A DNA stretch of 64,000 nt, taken from the NCBI RefSeq assembly GCF_033807715.1, contig NC_084587.1, positions 24,528,517 through 24,592,516 of the forward strand, in the 5' to 3' direction. A model generated the notes under the pieces. It had not been told where the DNA came from, did no database searches, and saw nothing but the letters and a program-made list of their open reading frames with translations. This DNA is from Cololabis saira. Lineage: Eukaryota; Chordata; Actinopteri; Beloniformes; Belonidae. Of this stretch, positions 23,746-34,959 are shown one piece after another; within the stretch, counting starts at the first letter, position 1; every line of letters starts with the position of its first letter. A program made the position numbers and the translations under genes.

Positions 23746-26709
23746 ATGATGGAGATTGAACAGGATTTAGATCCAGACCTTAATCTTCTTAAGAACATTA
23801 GTGAAAACTGTCTATATCACACAGACAGTCAGTTCAATGCAAATATTACATATGAAAATGGTGTATCTATTATTCATTTTAATAGTAGGAGTCTTTATGC
23901 ACATTTTAATGATATAAAAGAGTATCTGAAGGTTTTTAAAAATGCTTTTAGCATTGTTGCTGTTTCTGAAACCTGGATTAACAATGAGAAGGGTGCTGAC
24001 TTTGCTTTAAATGGTTACAACTTTCACTACATCAGCAGAGAATCTGTAAAGTATGGTGGTGTTGCTCTGTTTGTAGATGAAGGGTTATCTTACAAAGTTA
24101 TGGATAAAATGTCATTGGTTGTGGACAATGTGATGGAGTGTATCACGATTGAGATTGACACTGAGAGAAGGAAAAAGGTAATGGTTAGCTGTGTGTACAG
24201 AAAACCTGGTTCTAATATTGAGTTATTTATAACAAATATGGAAATGTTATTTGGTACGCTAAAGCAGAGAGTAATTTATGTCTGTGGGGATTTCAACATT
24301 GATTTGTTGAATCCCCAAAAACATAAAACGACAGATGATTTCATTGATGTCATGTATGGTATGAGTTTGTTTCCAACTATATCTAAACCTACCAGGATAA
24401 CAACCCATAGTGCAACCTTAATTGATAACATTTTTACTAATAACGTGGATAATAACAAAAGTGGTATATTGATAAATGACATCAGTGATCACCTGCCGGT
24501 CTTTGCAATTTATGAATGTAATTATAAGAAGAAGAGTGTGTTAAATGAAGTCAAATATAAGCGACTTAGATCTTCTGAATCCTTATCTGCATTCAAACAC
24601 GAACTGTTGAAATACAACTGGAAAGGGGTATGTGAGGAAACTGAGGTTAATATAGCCTATGATAAATTTCTAGATATATTTATCAAACTTTATAATAAAA
24701 ATTGCCCCATAAAACAATATAGTAACAAGAATAAATATGTAGATAATCCCTGGATGACCAAAGGATTACAAAACGCGTGTAAAAAAAAGAATTCATTATA
24801 CAGGTTATTCATCAAGCAGAAGTCAGTTGAAGCAGAGTTAAAATATAAAAAATATAAAAATAAATTATTAAATATTATGAGGGCTTGTAGGAAAGACTAC
24901 TATACAAGACTAATAGATAAGAATAAAAACAACATTAAAGGAATATGGAACATATTAAATAGTGTCATTAGAAATAAACCAGCTGAGCTCACATACCCCG
25001 ACCTTTTTGAATACAGGGATGAGAAGATCACAAACATGAAAGATATTGTTGATGGGTTTAATCACTTTTTTGTAGGTGTTGGTCCAAATCTAGCCAAAGA
25101 TATAAAAGGAACAGGGAAGGTTGCTGAGGAGGTGGCTTGGGGGGAGAGAAACTCTAACTCAATCTCTCTGGAAACTGTGGACAAAGGGGAAATTATAGAA
25201 ATTATAAAAAATAGCGCTAATAAAACATCTACTGATGGAAATGATATTGACATGGCATTGATAAAAAACATCATTGATGGGATCATTGATCCCCTTTCTC
25301 ATATTTATAATCTTTCATTGAGATCAGGAGTATTTCCAGACCAAATGAAACTGGCTAAAGTTATCCCTGTACACAAAACGGGTGATAAACATCTATTTAC
25401 CAATTACAGGCCTGTTTCCCTTCTGTCCCAGTTTTCCAAGATACTAGAAAAATTATTTGTGGTTCAATTGGACAGATTCATAGACGGCAATAAGTTGCTA
25501 AATGATGGGCAGTATGGGTTTAGATCATCAAGATCAACTTCCATGGCTTTGTTGGAGGTAGTAGAGGAGGTTACAAGTTGTATGGACAATAAGAAATATG
25601 CACTGGGTGTGTTTATTGACCTTAAAAAGGCATTCGACACAATTGATCATGGATTGTTGTTAGAAAAGATGGAGAGGTATGGGATTAGAGGGGCAGCACT
25701 AGACTGGCTGCATAGTTACATGAATAATAGACAACAGTTTGTACAAATTGGAACATATAAATCATTGAGCCTAAACATTACCTGTGGTGTCCCCCAGGGG
25801 TCAGTACTAGGACCCAAATTGTTCATCTTATATATTAATGATATTTTTAAGGTATCTAATATTTTAAAACTGGTTGTTTTCGCTGATGATACAAATATTT
25901 TTTGTTCGGGGGATGATTTAAATCAACTCATAAACATGGTTAACATTGAATTATCCAAATTAAAAGATTGGTTTGACAAAAATAAACTGTCACTAAATCT
26001 GAGTAAAACAAAGTTTATCATATTTGGAAATCGCAAAATAGATATAGAAATTAAAGTAGAAATAGATCAGGTAATGATTGAAAGAGTATATGAAGTTAAG
26101 TTTCTGGGTGTATTAATTGATTACAGACTTTGCTGGAAATCCCATACTAAACATGTGTGTTCCAAACTAGCAAGGACAATAGGGATACTGGGTAAAGCCA
26201 GACATATACTGGATAAGAAGCCATTGCACACTCTGTACTATGCACTTATTGAACCTTATTTATCATATTGTGTAGAAGTGTGGGGTAATAATTATAAAAG
26301 CACTTTAAAAAAGATTTGCACTTTACAAAAACGAGCAGTGAGGTTAATAAACGGAGCGGGATACCTAGATCATACGAATAATTTGTTTTTAAATTCTTAT
26401 TTGCTCAAGTTTTCAGATTTGGTGAAATTCAAAACGGCACAGACCATGTTTAAAGCCTGGAATAATAGTTTACCTGGAAACATCCAAACGTTATTTAGGA
26501 AAACAGATGGTATTCATGATTTACGGAATAAACACACTTTTAAACAGACAATGGCTCATACTACATTGAAAAAGATGTGCATTTCAGTGTATGGTATAAC
26601 ACTCTGGAACAACCTTGATGAAAGTGTGAAGGTCTGCAAGAACATCAGGCTATTCAAACGCTGCTATAAGCAGATTCTCATACTGAACTACCAAAAGTTG
26701 ATGTTATAA
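23746..26709 (+). CDS. LINE ORF2 protein: APE-type endonuclease and reverse transcriptase
   Basis: The open frame extends upstream to a GTG at 23725; the first ATG codons are at 23746 and 23749, giving about 987 residues. An N-terminal endonuclease/exonuclease/phosphatase fold shows FNSRSL, SETW (about residue 74), GDFNIDLL (about 181) and SDHLPVF (about 247). The central reverse transcriptase shows NYRPVSLLSQFSKILE (about 553), FIDLKKAFDTIDH (about 622), GVPQGSVLGPKLF (about 685), the catalytic FADD (F712, D714-D715) and LSLNLSKTKFIIFG. The C-terminal region has VKFLGVLID and EPYLSYCVEVWGN. No RNase H domain is seen. All catalytic motifs are intact, so activity is plausible: target nicking and target-primed reverse transcription. 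Confidence 0.95.
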   Translation: MMEIEQDLDPDLNLLKNISENCLYHTDSQFNANITYENGVSIIHFNSRSLYAHFNDIKEYLKVFKNAFSIVAVSETWINNEKGADFALNGYNFHYISRESVKYGGVALFVDEGLSYKVMDKMSLVVDNVMECITIEIDTERRKKVMVSCVYRKPGSNIELFITNMEMLFGTLKQRVIYVCGDFNIDLLNPQKHKTTDDFIDVMYGMSLFPTISKPTRITTHSATLIDNIFTNNVDNNKSGILINDISDHLPVFAIYECNYKKKSVLNEVKYKRLRSSESLSAFKHELLKYNWKGVCEETEVNIAYDKFLDIFIKLYNKNCPIKQYSNKNKYVDNPWMTKGLQNACKKKNSLYRLFIKQKSVEAELKYKKYKNKLLNIMRACRKDYYTRLIDKNKNNIKGIWNILNSVIRNKPAELTYPDLFEYRDEKITNMKDIVDGFNHFFVGVGPNLAKDIKGTGKVAEEVAWGERNSNSISLETVDKGEIIEIIKNSANKTSTDGNDIDMALIKNIIDGIIDPLSHIYNLSLRSGVFPDQMKLAKVIPVHKTGDKHLFTNYRPVSLLSQFSKILEKLFVVQLDRFIDGNKLLNDGQYGFRSSRSTSMALLEVVEEVTSCMDNKKYALGVFIDLKKAFDTIDHGLLLEKMERYGIRGAALDWLHSYMNNRQQFVQIGTYKSLSLNITCGVPQGSVLGPKLFILYINDIFKVSNILKLVVFADDTNIFCSGDDLNQLINMVNIELSKLKDWFDKNKLSLNLSKTKFIIFGNRKIDIEIKVEIDQVMIERVYEVKFLGVLIDYRLCWKSHTKHVCSKLARTIGILGKARHILDKKPLHTLYYALIEPYLSYCVEVWGNNYKSTLKKICTLQKRAVRLINGAGYLDHTNNLFLNSYLLKFSDLVKFKTAQTMFKAWNNSLPGNIQTLFRKTDGIHDLRNKHTFKQTMAHTTLKKMCISVYGITLWNNLDESVKVCKNIRLFKRCYKQILILNYQKLML

Positions 26710-27102
26710 TGACCAGGATTTTTTATTTTATTTTTTTCATTGTCTTTTTTTCTTCTGTGCATGATGCTTTTCTTTCTTTTTAGCTACTTTTATTATTGAC
26801 TCTCTTGTCTTTTAATTACTTTTATATTGATATACTTTTATATGTCAAGAAGGGTATATACTGTATATACGTATTATTGTTATTAGTATTATTATTGTTA
26901 TTGCTATTTTTATTCTTTTATATATTGGATATTCTTATATTGCAAGAAGGGGCCGGACTAGATAAGCATTTGCTTCTTCCTGTCCCTTCTTGAACAAAAC
27001 TGGTTGTGTTTTATTATTGTTGTTGATGCATGGTGTTTTTTATTTTTGTATTTTATTGTTTTGTTCAAGATGAATAAAGATCAAATCAAATCAAATCAAA
27101 TC
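26710..27102 (+). repeat. LINE 3' UTR with hairpin, AATAAA and (TCAAA)n tail
   Basis: The AT-rich 3' UTR contains a 9-bp inverted repeat, CAAGAAGGG at 26943-26951 and CCCTTCTTG at 26984-26992, around TTGCTTCTTCC. AATAAA lies at 27073-27078, and four TCAAA units (27081-27100) form the end. By analogy with other LINEs the hairpin and tail are the RT recognition site. A related layout occurs on the minus strand at 49786-49930. Confidence 0.8.
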
Positions 27103-27106
27103 TCTT

Positions 27107-28424
27107 CAGTCCAGGGCTATATTAACACTTCGCTTTACTCTGGGCAACAATATTCAAGGGCCCCATCATCACAACCCCAGAATCACCATAATCTGGCTAA
27201 ATACAGAATAAATTACCATAATATACAGTAAATATACTCAATACTTCAAATTCTAACTATCAGGTATATTTGACAAATATCCAAATGCTCATAGAACTAT
27301 AAATATGTCTTCTTGTTAAGGAAAACACTCACATATGATGCTATGAAAACAAAATATAACAGATTATCATTATAATCTGCTAAAATTGACCCACTACATT
27401 GAGAGGAAAGGAAGTCTTCTCCATTTTCAAAAAAAAAAAGGCAACCACTGTCAAACCATCCTATGTTTATTCAACAACACATATTCCCAAAACAGATGTA
27501 CTGGATTGATAGGGTCCAGAGACAGCACATCAAGAAACATTTTGCTCCGTCAAGCTTGTTTTAAACAGAAACTACCCTGTCTCCTCACAATTCAACAAAA
27601 CAATCAAATTATTAGTGCAATTCAAACATTTGGAAATCTGCCAGTTTTCTCTCAACGATAAGCAATTTACAGCATTTTTATGGAGCTGGCACCACAACGA
27701 AAAAATAAAATGTCGTATCAGTATCATCTGTTCAAATAAACTAAGCTCGTTTTAGCTTGTTTTAAAACAGAACAACAACAACAACACGTTACTCATGTCA
27801 CGCCCTCAGAGACAAGAAAAAAACAATTGCTACCTAATCTGGTGAAATACACAATTTTATTTGTAAAAATAATTTTTGAAACACATCTTACACTGGCTTT
27901 TTTTATGGACTTTGACTGTGCAAACTTCATGTTCAATGGCCTTGAGAGAAAGTGCAAAGAGCTGTGTCTGTGACATTGAGGTCCTCAGATCATTTTTAAC
28001 CCTTTTCAAAACAGAAAACGACCTCTCACCCTCACAGTTCGACACAGGCATTACCTATTTTTGGCATAAACTTTTAATTTTCTGCTTTTCTGACAGCCTT
28101 CTCCTTTTTTACTTTTCGTTTAGAGCTCCCACTTAGCTTCTCCATGTCTGAATGTTTTTACACAGAGCTGGTTGCCTAGCAATGCTTGACGTGACGTGAT
28201 TGCCGTCATCTTTGATCGACCTCATGCGGACTGACCAATGAGGAGAGGGTCTCAAATCTCGTTCAAAGTCACAGGCAGCGCAGCGCAGCTGTCTCTCTGT
28301 ACAGCATAATGGATCAGACAGTTTATCATAAAACGGAAGATAACCAGATATTTTGTTTGTGCCCTTACTGCCCTGGACCCTTGGGAAATTGCCCAGTTGC
28401 TCATATGGTTAATTCGGCCTTGGT
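27107..28424 (-). mobile_element. Internally deleted hAT transposon
   Basis: The ends pair as imperfect inverted repeats. The left CCAGGGCTATATTAAC...CTGGGCAAC...AAGGGCCC corresponds to the reverse complement of the right end, CCAAGGCCGAATTAACC...CTGGGCAAT...AAGGGTCC. Inside, on the minus strand, are only the first and last pieces of a transposase (next entry). GC-rich sequence at 28180-28310 may be promoter. No 8-bp duplication is visible; the left end touches the LINE tail, which may have removed one copy. Confidence 0.72.
27857..28145 (-). pseudogene. hAT transposase deletion remnant (N-terminal and C-terminal pieces)
   Basis: A 23-codon start piece (ATG at 28145, stop at 28074) reads MEKLSGSSKRKVKKEK and onward. 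This lysine-rich opening is typical of one hAT group, similar to ZMYM1-like proteins of fish. Immediately downstream, 28051-27857 contains NCEGERSFSVLKRVKNDLR and LKAIEHE, the hATC dimerisation signature (conserved ERSFS..K..K...R). The BED/TTF finger and DDE catalytic core between them are missing. It cannot encode transposase but keeps termini that could be mobilised by a relative. Confidence 0.8.
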
Positions 28425-29111
28425 TCAGATACAGATATGGGATATTTTAAGGATCCTGAGTAGTCGTCCCATACGGTCGTCAATGGTGACTAAGAGATGT
28501 CCGACCTCTCAGCAGCTCCCGCTGAAAGCATCATGTTGGTCCGAACTGGAACATCGCTGAGTCCAGTTCAGAGCAGCGATCCAGAAGGATCCTCTTGGTG
28601 ACTTAAACCAGCTGATGGTCCAGTCTTAGTCCGGGACCAGCAGATCGCTGTGGTTCCTGAAGACTCCCTCCCTCCTGATCCTGCCATCAGCAGTGTCCTC
28701 TAACAGAGCCAAGGCTGCCATTGTGATTGACTGGTTCCATCGTTGTGCTACTACCTTTATTTGTTCATGTGGTTGATTGTGAGATTGTTGCAGTTCCACT
28801 CGTGTGTAACTTATCTGGTGATGTGGGGATTGTCGTGTCCTTCACAGGTGGTCATGAATTTATTGTTGTCACGTTTCCTCATATTTTGGTCTTCACTGCA
28901 TCGCCAGTGAGTATTGCCAACGGACAAAACATCAGAAATGTGCGTTCGCCAGACATGATGTGTGCGTGAAGGACTGTAACTTTTCACTTTTTGAACATCC
29001 GACCGTGAGCATACAAAGTGGCATACGCACTTTTTTGTGAACCACACTCTTTGTACATGGGGTCCCAGAAGGCAGGAGTTCTGAAAAATATGAATAAAGT
29101 ATTATTTTATT
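28425..29111. other. Unassigned sequence, partly GC-rich
   Basis: 28480-28720 is more GC-rich and exon-like in composition but has no sustained frame or splice context that I can support. No repeat family named. Confidence 0.4.
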
Positions 29112-29770
29112 TTATTAGGGCCCGAGCACTTACAGTGCGAAAGCGCTATTGTATCTGTAGGAATTTTCCTTCTTTTTCTTTCTTTATTTTTCCGACAAAA
29201 GGAGGGCCTTTTTGCCCCCTAGACGTGCCCCAAAAGTCACCAAATTTTGCACACGAGGCAGGCCTGGCAAAAAATTTGATATTTAATGGTTTGCATTAAT
29301 GGGCGTGTCAAAATGGCTCAACAGCGCCCCCTAGAAAACTTTGTGCCTCAAGCACAATACGGTTTGACATACATGCACGAAAATCGGTACACACCTGTAT
29401 CATGTCACAACTTAAAGAAAAGTCTCTTGGCGCCATGGCCGAAACCGAAAAGGAAGTCGGCCATTTTCAATTAATCGTGTAATTATGGTGCAATTTATGC
29501 CATTCCTTCGGCAGTTAATACGGCCCGAACCGTAATGTGCACTCAGGTGTGTTATACATCAAAATGTGCGTCTTGATCCTGCGACGACACGCATTACTTT
29601 TCTCAGTCAAAAGCGTTACCGTGGCGACGATAGATGCCAAAAAGCGCGCCCCCACTTCAACTTGTTAGTCCATATTTGATAGTTCCTACTTTCTACCATA
29701 ACTTTTGAATGGTTTGACATAAAGAGTCGTGGGTGGTGTCATCGGACTCGGTTTTGAGTACTTGACCTTC
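29112..29770 (+). repeat. Dispersed fish repeat beginning TTATTAGGGCCCGAGCAC
   Basis: The sequence from TTATTAGGGCCCGAGCAC through GCGCCCCCTAGAAAACTTTG, 'GGTACACACCTGTATCATGTC', 'GGAAGTCGGCCATTTT' and 'CCATTCCTTCGGCA' matches a very abundant repeat that I recall from many fish genomes. It has no coding capacity. The class is not settled by the sequence and the right boundary is approximate. Confidence 0.75.
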
Positions 29771-30568
29771 ATTGGCATGAATTAGACAAATGGATCAAAA
29801 CATTGTATTATGACTCCCACAGTACAGAATAAGATTAATGGAATAGGTTAGTGGATTGAAGTAATTGAAAAAAAAAAGATGTAGAGCTGGTTTATTTCTT
29901 TTAAATATGAGTTATGATTAATAGCTAACTGGGAACGTTTACCATCCTGGTTTTAATTAGAGACAAGATGTAGCATAGATTTTACCTGAAGTGAAGCTTC
30001 CTGTTGTGGATAAAAAATAATAACATTTTTAGTACAAGTAAAATAATATCTGTTAATAAACAATATATGTTGAAAATGAAGCATTTAAACATAGTTACTA
30101 TCATATACTTTGAAAAAGATCACACAGCACAGTTAAAATTATATAAATATGTGCATGGGGCTAGATTGTATGGCAGTTTTCCTATCCTGTGTTGTGCTTG
30201 TTTCAGGGCTGTGGTAGAATTTTCCAAAATTGTATGAACTGTTTTAAGCAAGCGGGCAGCTTCAGATAAAGTTTAATAACTTTACAGTTAAATAAACTGA
30301 AGTCTTTTTACCACAGCTAAAAAAAATAGATAGTATAAAAATGTATTAGTTAACTGTTTCCCACCAGCTGACAGGTAGTGGCATCCACAGTCATTCCTAA
30401 CATCTTTGTGCTAAATATTAAATACTAACTTCTTAGAGTATAAATGGCCAGTTAATTGCATTTTAGACAAAGCTTCACATACAGCAAATACTCATGGGTA
30501 GAGTCAGGTGGATCACCTTAGATGAAAATCAAGGTCTTATCAACAAATTGTTTACTTTTGGGGGTTAA
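29771..30568. other. AT-rich non-coding DNA
   Basis: Nothing recognised; may be remains of the flanking repeats. Confidence 0.45.
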
Positions 30569-30971
30569 GTGATTAAAAAAAATGTTTCCGCTTGGTTTAA
30601 ATCATATCTATCTGACACATTCCAGTTTGTTCATGTACATGAGGTTTCTTCAGAACAGACAAGAGTCTGCTGTGGTGTTCCGCAGGGTTCAGTGCTAGGG
30701 CCAATCTTGTTCAGTTTATACATGCAGCCCTTGCATAGTATAATCCAGAATCACGGCATACATTTTCATTGCTATGCTGATGATACAGAGCTCTATTTGT
30801 CTATAAAGCCGAATGAAACAGAGCCGTTAGCTAAACTTCCGGCATGTCTTAGGGACATCAAGGATATCCACACCATTTTTGCTTCTAAATTCCGATAAAA
30901 CAGAGGTTATTGTTTTGGGTCCTAAGCATTTCAAGCATTTAACTAGGATGTCAGAGCTAGCTAGTATAGGT
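30569..30971 (+). pseudogene. L2-like LINE reverse transcriptase fragment
   Basis: The frame contains SAWFKSYLSD, then CCGVPQGSVLGPILFSLYM and HCYADDTELYLS. These are the template-grip and catalytic YADD blocks of an L2-type reverse transcriptase. After about 30890 the homology continues in another frame (SDKTEVIVLGPKHF), so there is a frameshift. The 5' endonuclease and the C-terminal part are absent. A dead 5'-truncated copy. Confidence 0.85.
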
Positions 30972-31007
30972 GCTCTGATATGGCTTGTTGTCAAGCCATA
31001 TCAGAGC
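30972..31007. repeat. Perfect 16-bp stem, 4-nt loop hairpin
   Basis: GCTCTGATATGGCTTG at 30972-30987 and its exact complement at 30992-31007 flank TTGT. It sits at the end of the LINE fragment and marks its breakpoint, as expected from a template-switch or foldback event. Confidence 0.95.
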
Positions 31008-31010
31008 CAG

Positions 31011-33094
31011 TTTTCCTACAGGTTGAGTGAATGATCATCTATCTACGTATTCATCCCGAGCCCTACTGCTTGTGAAAGGGACCTTGGACAGAACACTGAA
31101 CCCCATAGCCTCCCCATGTACTCACTGGGGTATGATTTTAAAAATCCAAAGCGTTGATGCACACAGAGCGAATAAATAATAGAAAAGCTGTAGTGAGTCT
31201 GTTTGTGAGAATGGGTAAATGAAGAGCCTTGTGAAAACACTTTATGAGTGGAGACCAGTTATAGCACATGAGTTGAAACTATAAATACATGGGATATCTT
31301 TGCAACCAACATACTGTAACATGACAAGAAGTGTCTTCTATCATACCATCTACATTTGTAATCATTGGGCTAGGGACTTTACAGTACTTTATTTTATTAA
31401 CAATTGCATTGTCTCTAATCATTGATTATAAATAATAAAATATTGGATTAGAAAAAATTAATTTATATAACAAAAATAATAACGTGCTTTTTTATTGGCC
31501 TAGCAATACGTATACATAATATTCTACCAAGTTAATATTCCATCTGCTGCTGGATGACAATATTTGCCTTTTGCACACAACTTGCCATCTTTGCCTGATG
31601 TTATTTGAGTGTGTAGGTTGTGTGCCAGAACTGCTGATGGTTTATAAGGATGATGACTTAAAGTGTCTTTTCACTGAACCAACACACAAACAGATTGCTA
31701 TCACAGACTGCAGCAGTGGAAACTGTCACCCTGGATGTCTCATAGGATATTACTCATTTCCACAGCTGTTTATTTTGTAAATGAAATCCGTGGAATAAAT
31801 CTATGTGATGGACTCAAATAGAGCTAATGGAATATGCAGGAAATCACGGGATGTACACTTTACAACCAAATTGTTCAGTGTGTGAGACCAAGAGTAATAC
31901 AGGTAAATTGCGCTAAATAATATAGATTACACTACCTCATAATAAATCTGTGTGAACTGAATGCAGCTTCATACCACTATAACAAAACCACAAATCAAGA
32001 TTTATGTCAATGGGTGTCCAAACTAATATGGCTGCCTCTGGAGATGTGCATCCAAGTGGGTTTCCTTATCCATTTTCTCACTCACACCTTATTTACCATC
32101 CCACCGGTCTCATTTGCATTGTAATGATTAGCCTGGATGCATGCAAAATAGCTTTTTTTAAAAAGGCTCTAATAGTCCTAAATATATTCATGAGATTCCT
32201 GGGGGAATTGTGCAGACCTGTCAGATTTGGAACCCATTGGTAGCTAAAGTAAAAGTGAGTGCACAAAATCTTTATTAATTCTTTAAAATTGTTTTTCATG
32301 TTGTTAACCGGAAGAACTCAGTATCTAATCAGAAATGTTGAGTACATGTGGTGTTGAGTTACTTTTACATGGGGAGACATATATCATGCATGATGATGAA
32401 GGTTTCTTGGGGATTTACTGATAAGACTGGGCTGCAACTAAAAACAACATGAACCAAATTCTTCAATCTTACTGAAAACATTGTTGTTTATACAACCCTG
32501 AAACTGTCACGTTATTTATATGGCATAGATTGACTTTTAAAATGAGAATAAAGACCTAGAAAAAGATAATTGTTCATCCTTTAAAGAGAACATGGCTTCT
32601 TGGTCTGTTAATTGTACAAACAGATGACAGCAACCAGCTCAGGGTCGGTTACTGAAGCTTCGCTAAGTAGCTGGAAGCAGCTACCTTTGGTTGAAGGTTG
32701 TTAACCAGGCCCATTTCGAGGACAGTCTGCTCGACAGCCTTTAGCTCATTTGTTGCTATTTCGAAAAGTCAAAATGTAATTACAGATATCTGTATTTTTT
32801 TGGACTCATAATTTCTTTTTGCTGAAGAGAATTTTCATTCAAAGTACCTAAAATGTGATTATTATGAGTTGTGACATTACATTATTGATATCACTATAGC
32901 TAATTGAACATTTGTGCAAAAGCTAACACCCTGCTTATGCTGTGTTTGTGTGCAAAAAAGAAGAAAAATTAACAAAACAAAACAAAAATCATCTGATCAG
33001 TGGATTTAAAGTAAGTACAAGGTAAATACTACAGAACCTTAGACAAGCAAAAAAATAAATAAAAAAATTCTAGCACTAGAATGGCAGCACCTGT
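31011..33094. other. Unassigned AT-rich non-coding DNA
   Basis: No gene, RNA or repeat family recognised in about 2 kb. Short frames only. Confidence 0.45.
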
Positions 33095-33216
33095 GTCCAA
33101 CTGGACTCTCAGCAGTCTGACCTGCACTTATCCAGCTGGACCCTCCTATGTGATTTCTTGCTTGTGTTGTTCTCTCAGATGTAAGTCACTTTGGATAAAA
33201 GCATCTGATAAATGAC

Positions 33217-33273
<57 letters not shown>
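33095..33273 (+). repeat. L2-like 3' tail followed by (AGT)n microsatellite
   Basis: The block GTAAGTCACTTTGGATAAAA followed by GCATCTGATAAATG is the conserved 3' terminus of widespread fish L2-type LINEs and their SINE partners. It runs straight into about 19 AGT units (33217-33273), as expected when a microsatellite grows from a LINE tail. Confidence 0.65.
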
Positions 33274-33274
<1 letters not shown>

Positions 33275-34959
33275 ATATAACTTTCAACTTTTCACCACAC
33301 TGTTTGCTTAACAAAAATGATACTGAAAATATGCAACTTACCCCTTTACTATGACTGTATTTGGACCTGTGTTAACAGGTATTACATGGATGGGATTTTG
33401 ATCTGATAAGTAACCAGGTTAAAAGTCAGAAGGTACTACTACTGAATTTTTTTGCACTTCACTAAATAAAATGATTTATATAATTTAGCATGATTTTGTA
33501 AAATGTGAATCTTAACAGACTGAAACTTTTTTCAATTCAAAAGTGATGAATTTAGAAACTTTGAATTTCTCGGCTTTAGGTAAATGCTACATGTGATGTT
33601 TTGAGTTTATGAGCTAATTTTAGCTGGCCAAAAACCCAACCGTTGCATGAAAAATTACCTCAAATAAATATTTTTATCACTTGTTTTTGTAATATGGGAT
33701 AGTGGTGGTTGCAGTTTCTTTTAAGAGTTTTAAGCGAGCTTTATCAGAACCAAAGTTCCTTAAAAGTCATTCCCATCAAAGTCGAACTGGCAGAACATTA
33801 GCCTGTGTTCAACTTCAACTAATCTTGAAGTTGATTATAGCAAAGGAAAGCTGCCTTTAAAAACAGGCCTGAAGAGGTATGAATTAAAGGAGCTGGCCAG
33901 GGGATGAGAGCCTTGGTATTTAACTCAAGCGGCAGCTCTTAATTGGATTTTGCTTTGATGTCCAATACCAGTCACCATGGCATGGGAAGAATGGGCTTAT
34001 CCTCAGGGAGATTTATCTCATTGGCAGTTAAATGTTCCATATTTCCTTATTAACTTGAAACTGGAATTAGTTACATTGTTAATTAAATACAAATATGTAG
34101 TAGAGAAATATATTAGAGATTGTAGTTGTAGAATTATCTTTTTTTCGTTGCCCGGTGGAAATTAATTGTGACACATGGATCACAAAGCAATCATACTGCT
34201 GCCCATGAAACCAAATTGTTATATGTGAAAAAAAAAAACACTTTTTGGCTTGGATTGCTGAGTCCAAGCAAGCTCTCCATAAGGTTTTGTGGGGAAAATA
34301 TTACATCCCAAAGCTCCTTCTTTGTTTGATGGTTAACATATGAAAGGAAATACAACAGTTGCCCTGACATCAAAACCTTCAGTCTTGATCCTGAAAAACA
34401 CAAAAAGTTTCAATTATGAAATCTCATGTCCTCATGAGGAAATTATAGGACTGTTTCAGGCCACAATTTCTAACCATGGATTCTGGCAATAATACAGTTT
34501 GGACATGTGGACAAACATACCAATTGGCATTTTTTTGGTGAGACTGGGGTCTGATAACAGGGCTAAAAGTAAATAAATCCTTATGCCTCCCATAAAAAAA
34601 GCAAAAATAAACCTCCCCAAAAAACAACACTGAGGTGTAAATTAAACAAAATGCTACAAAATGCAAATTTTATGGACCGTATTTTAAAAACAATAGAACA
34701 TAGATAACATATTGAATGGTGAAAGTGAAATATTTGATCACGTTTGTAAAATTGTTCATAAATTTGATAGCAGCAATGCGTTTCTTAAAGTTGAGACGTG
34801 CAACCAAAGGCTGGAAAAGTGGGAAAAAAGTGCACTAAAACGATTCACCTGAAGTAATTTACAGATTTGTGAAAAGCTTTCACAATAATGTTCCTCAGAA
34901 TACAAATGCTAAAACTTTTAATATGTCATCTTCTATCACAAATATTATAATCACAAGCT
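33274..34959. other. Unassigned AT-rich non-coding DNA
   Basis: No gene or family recognised. Minus-strand frames at 34191-34403 and 34424-34666 lack domains. Confidence 0.45.

Larger units (their letters stand above)
22069..27102 (+). mobile_element. Full-length or near full-length non-LTR retrotransposon (LINE)
   Basis: It combines a candidate repeat-array 5' region, ORF1 (22958-23665), an 80-bp spacer, ORF2 (23746-26709), and a 3' UTR with AATAAA and a short terminal TCAAA repeat. Both ORFs are uninterrupted, which is rare among the relics in this window and implies a young, possibly mobile copy. RT motifs (GVPQGSVLGP, FADD) and the simple-repeat tail instead of long poly(A) place it in the CR1/L2/jockey assemblage, not L1. 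The left boundary is uncertain; a clear target duplication was not found. The 3' end directly abuts a hAT element. Confidence 0.85.

Noticed and set aside
22048..27108. Target-site duplication of the LINE (TCTTCA upstream and after the tail)
   Set aside because: Only six bases match, and the upstream position is not tied to any defined 5' end; chance cannot be excluded.
28425..28730. Host exon(s) in the GC-richer stretch
   Set aside because: No sustained open frame bounded by plausible splice sites.
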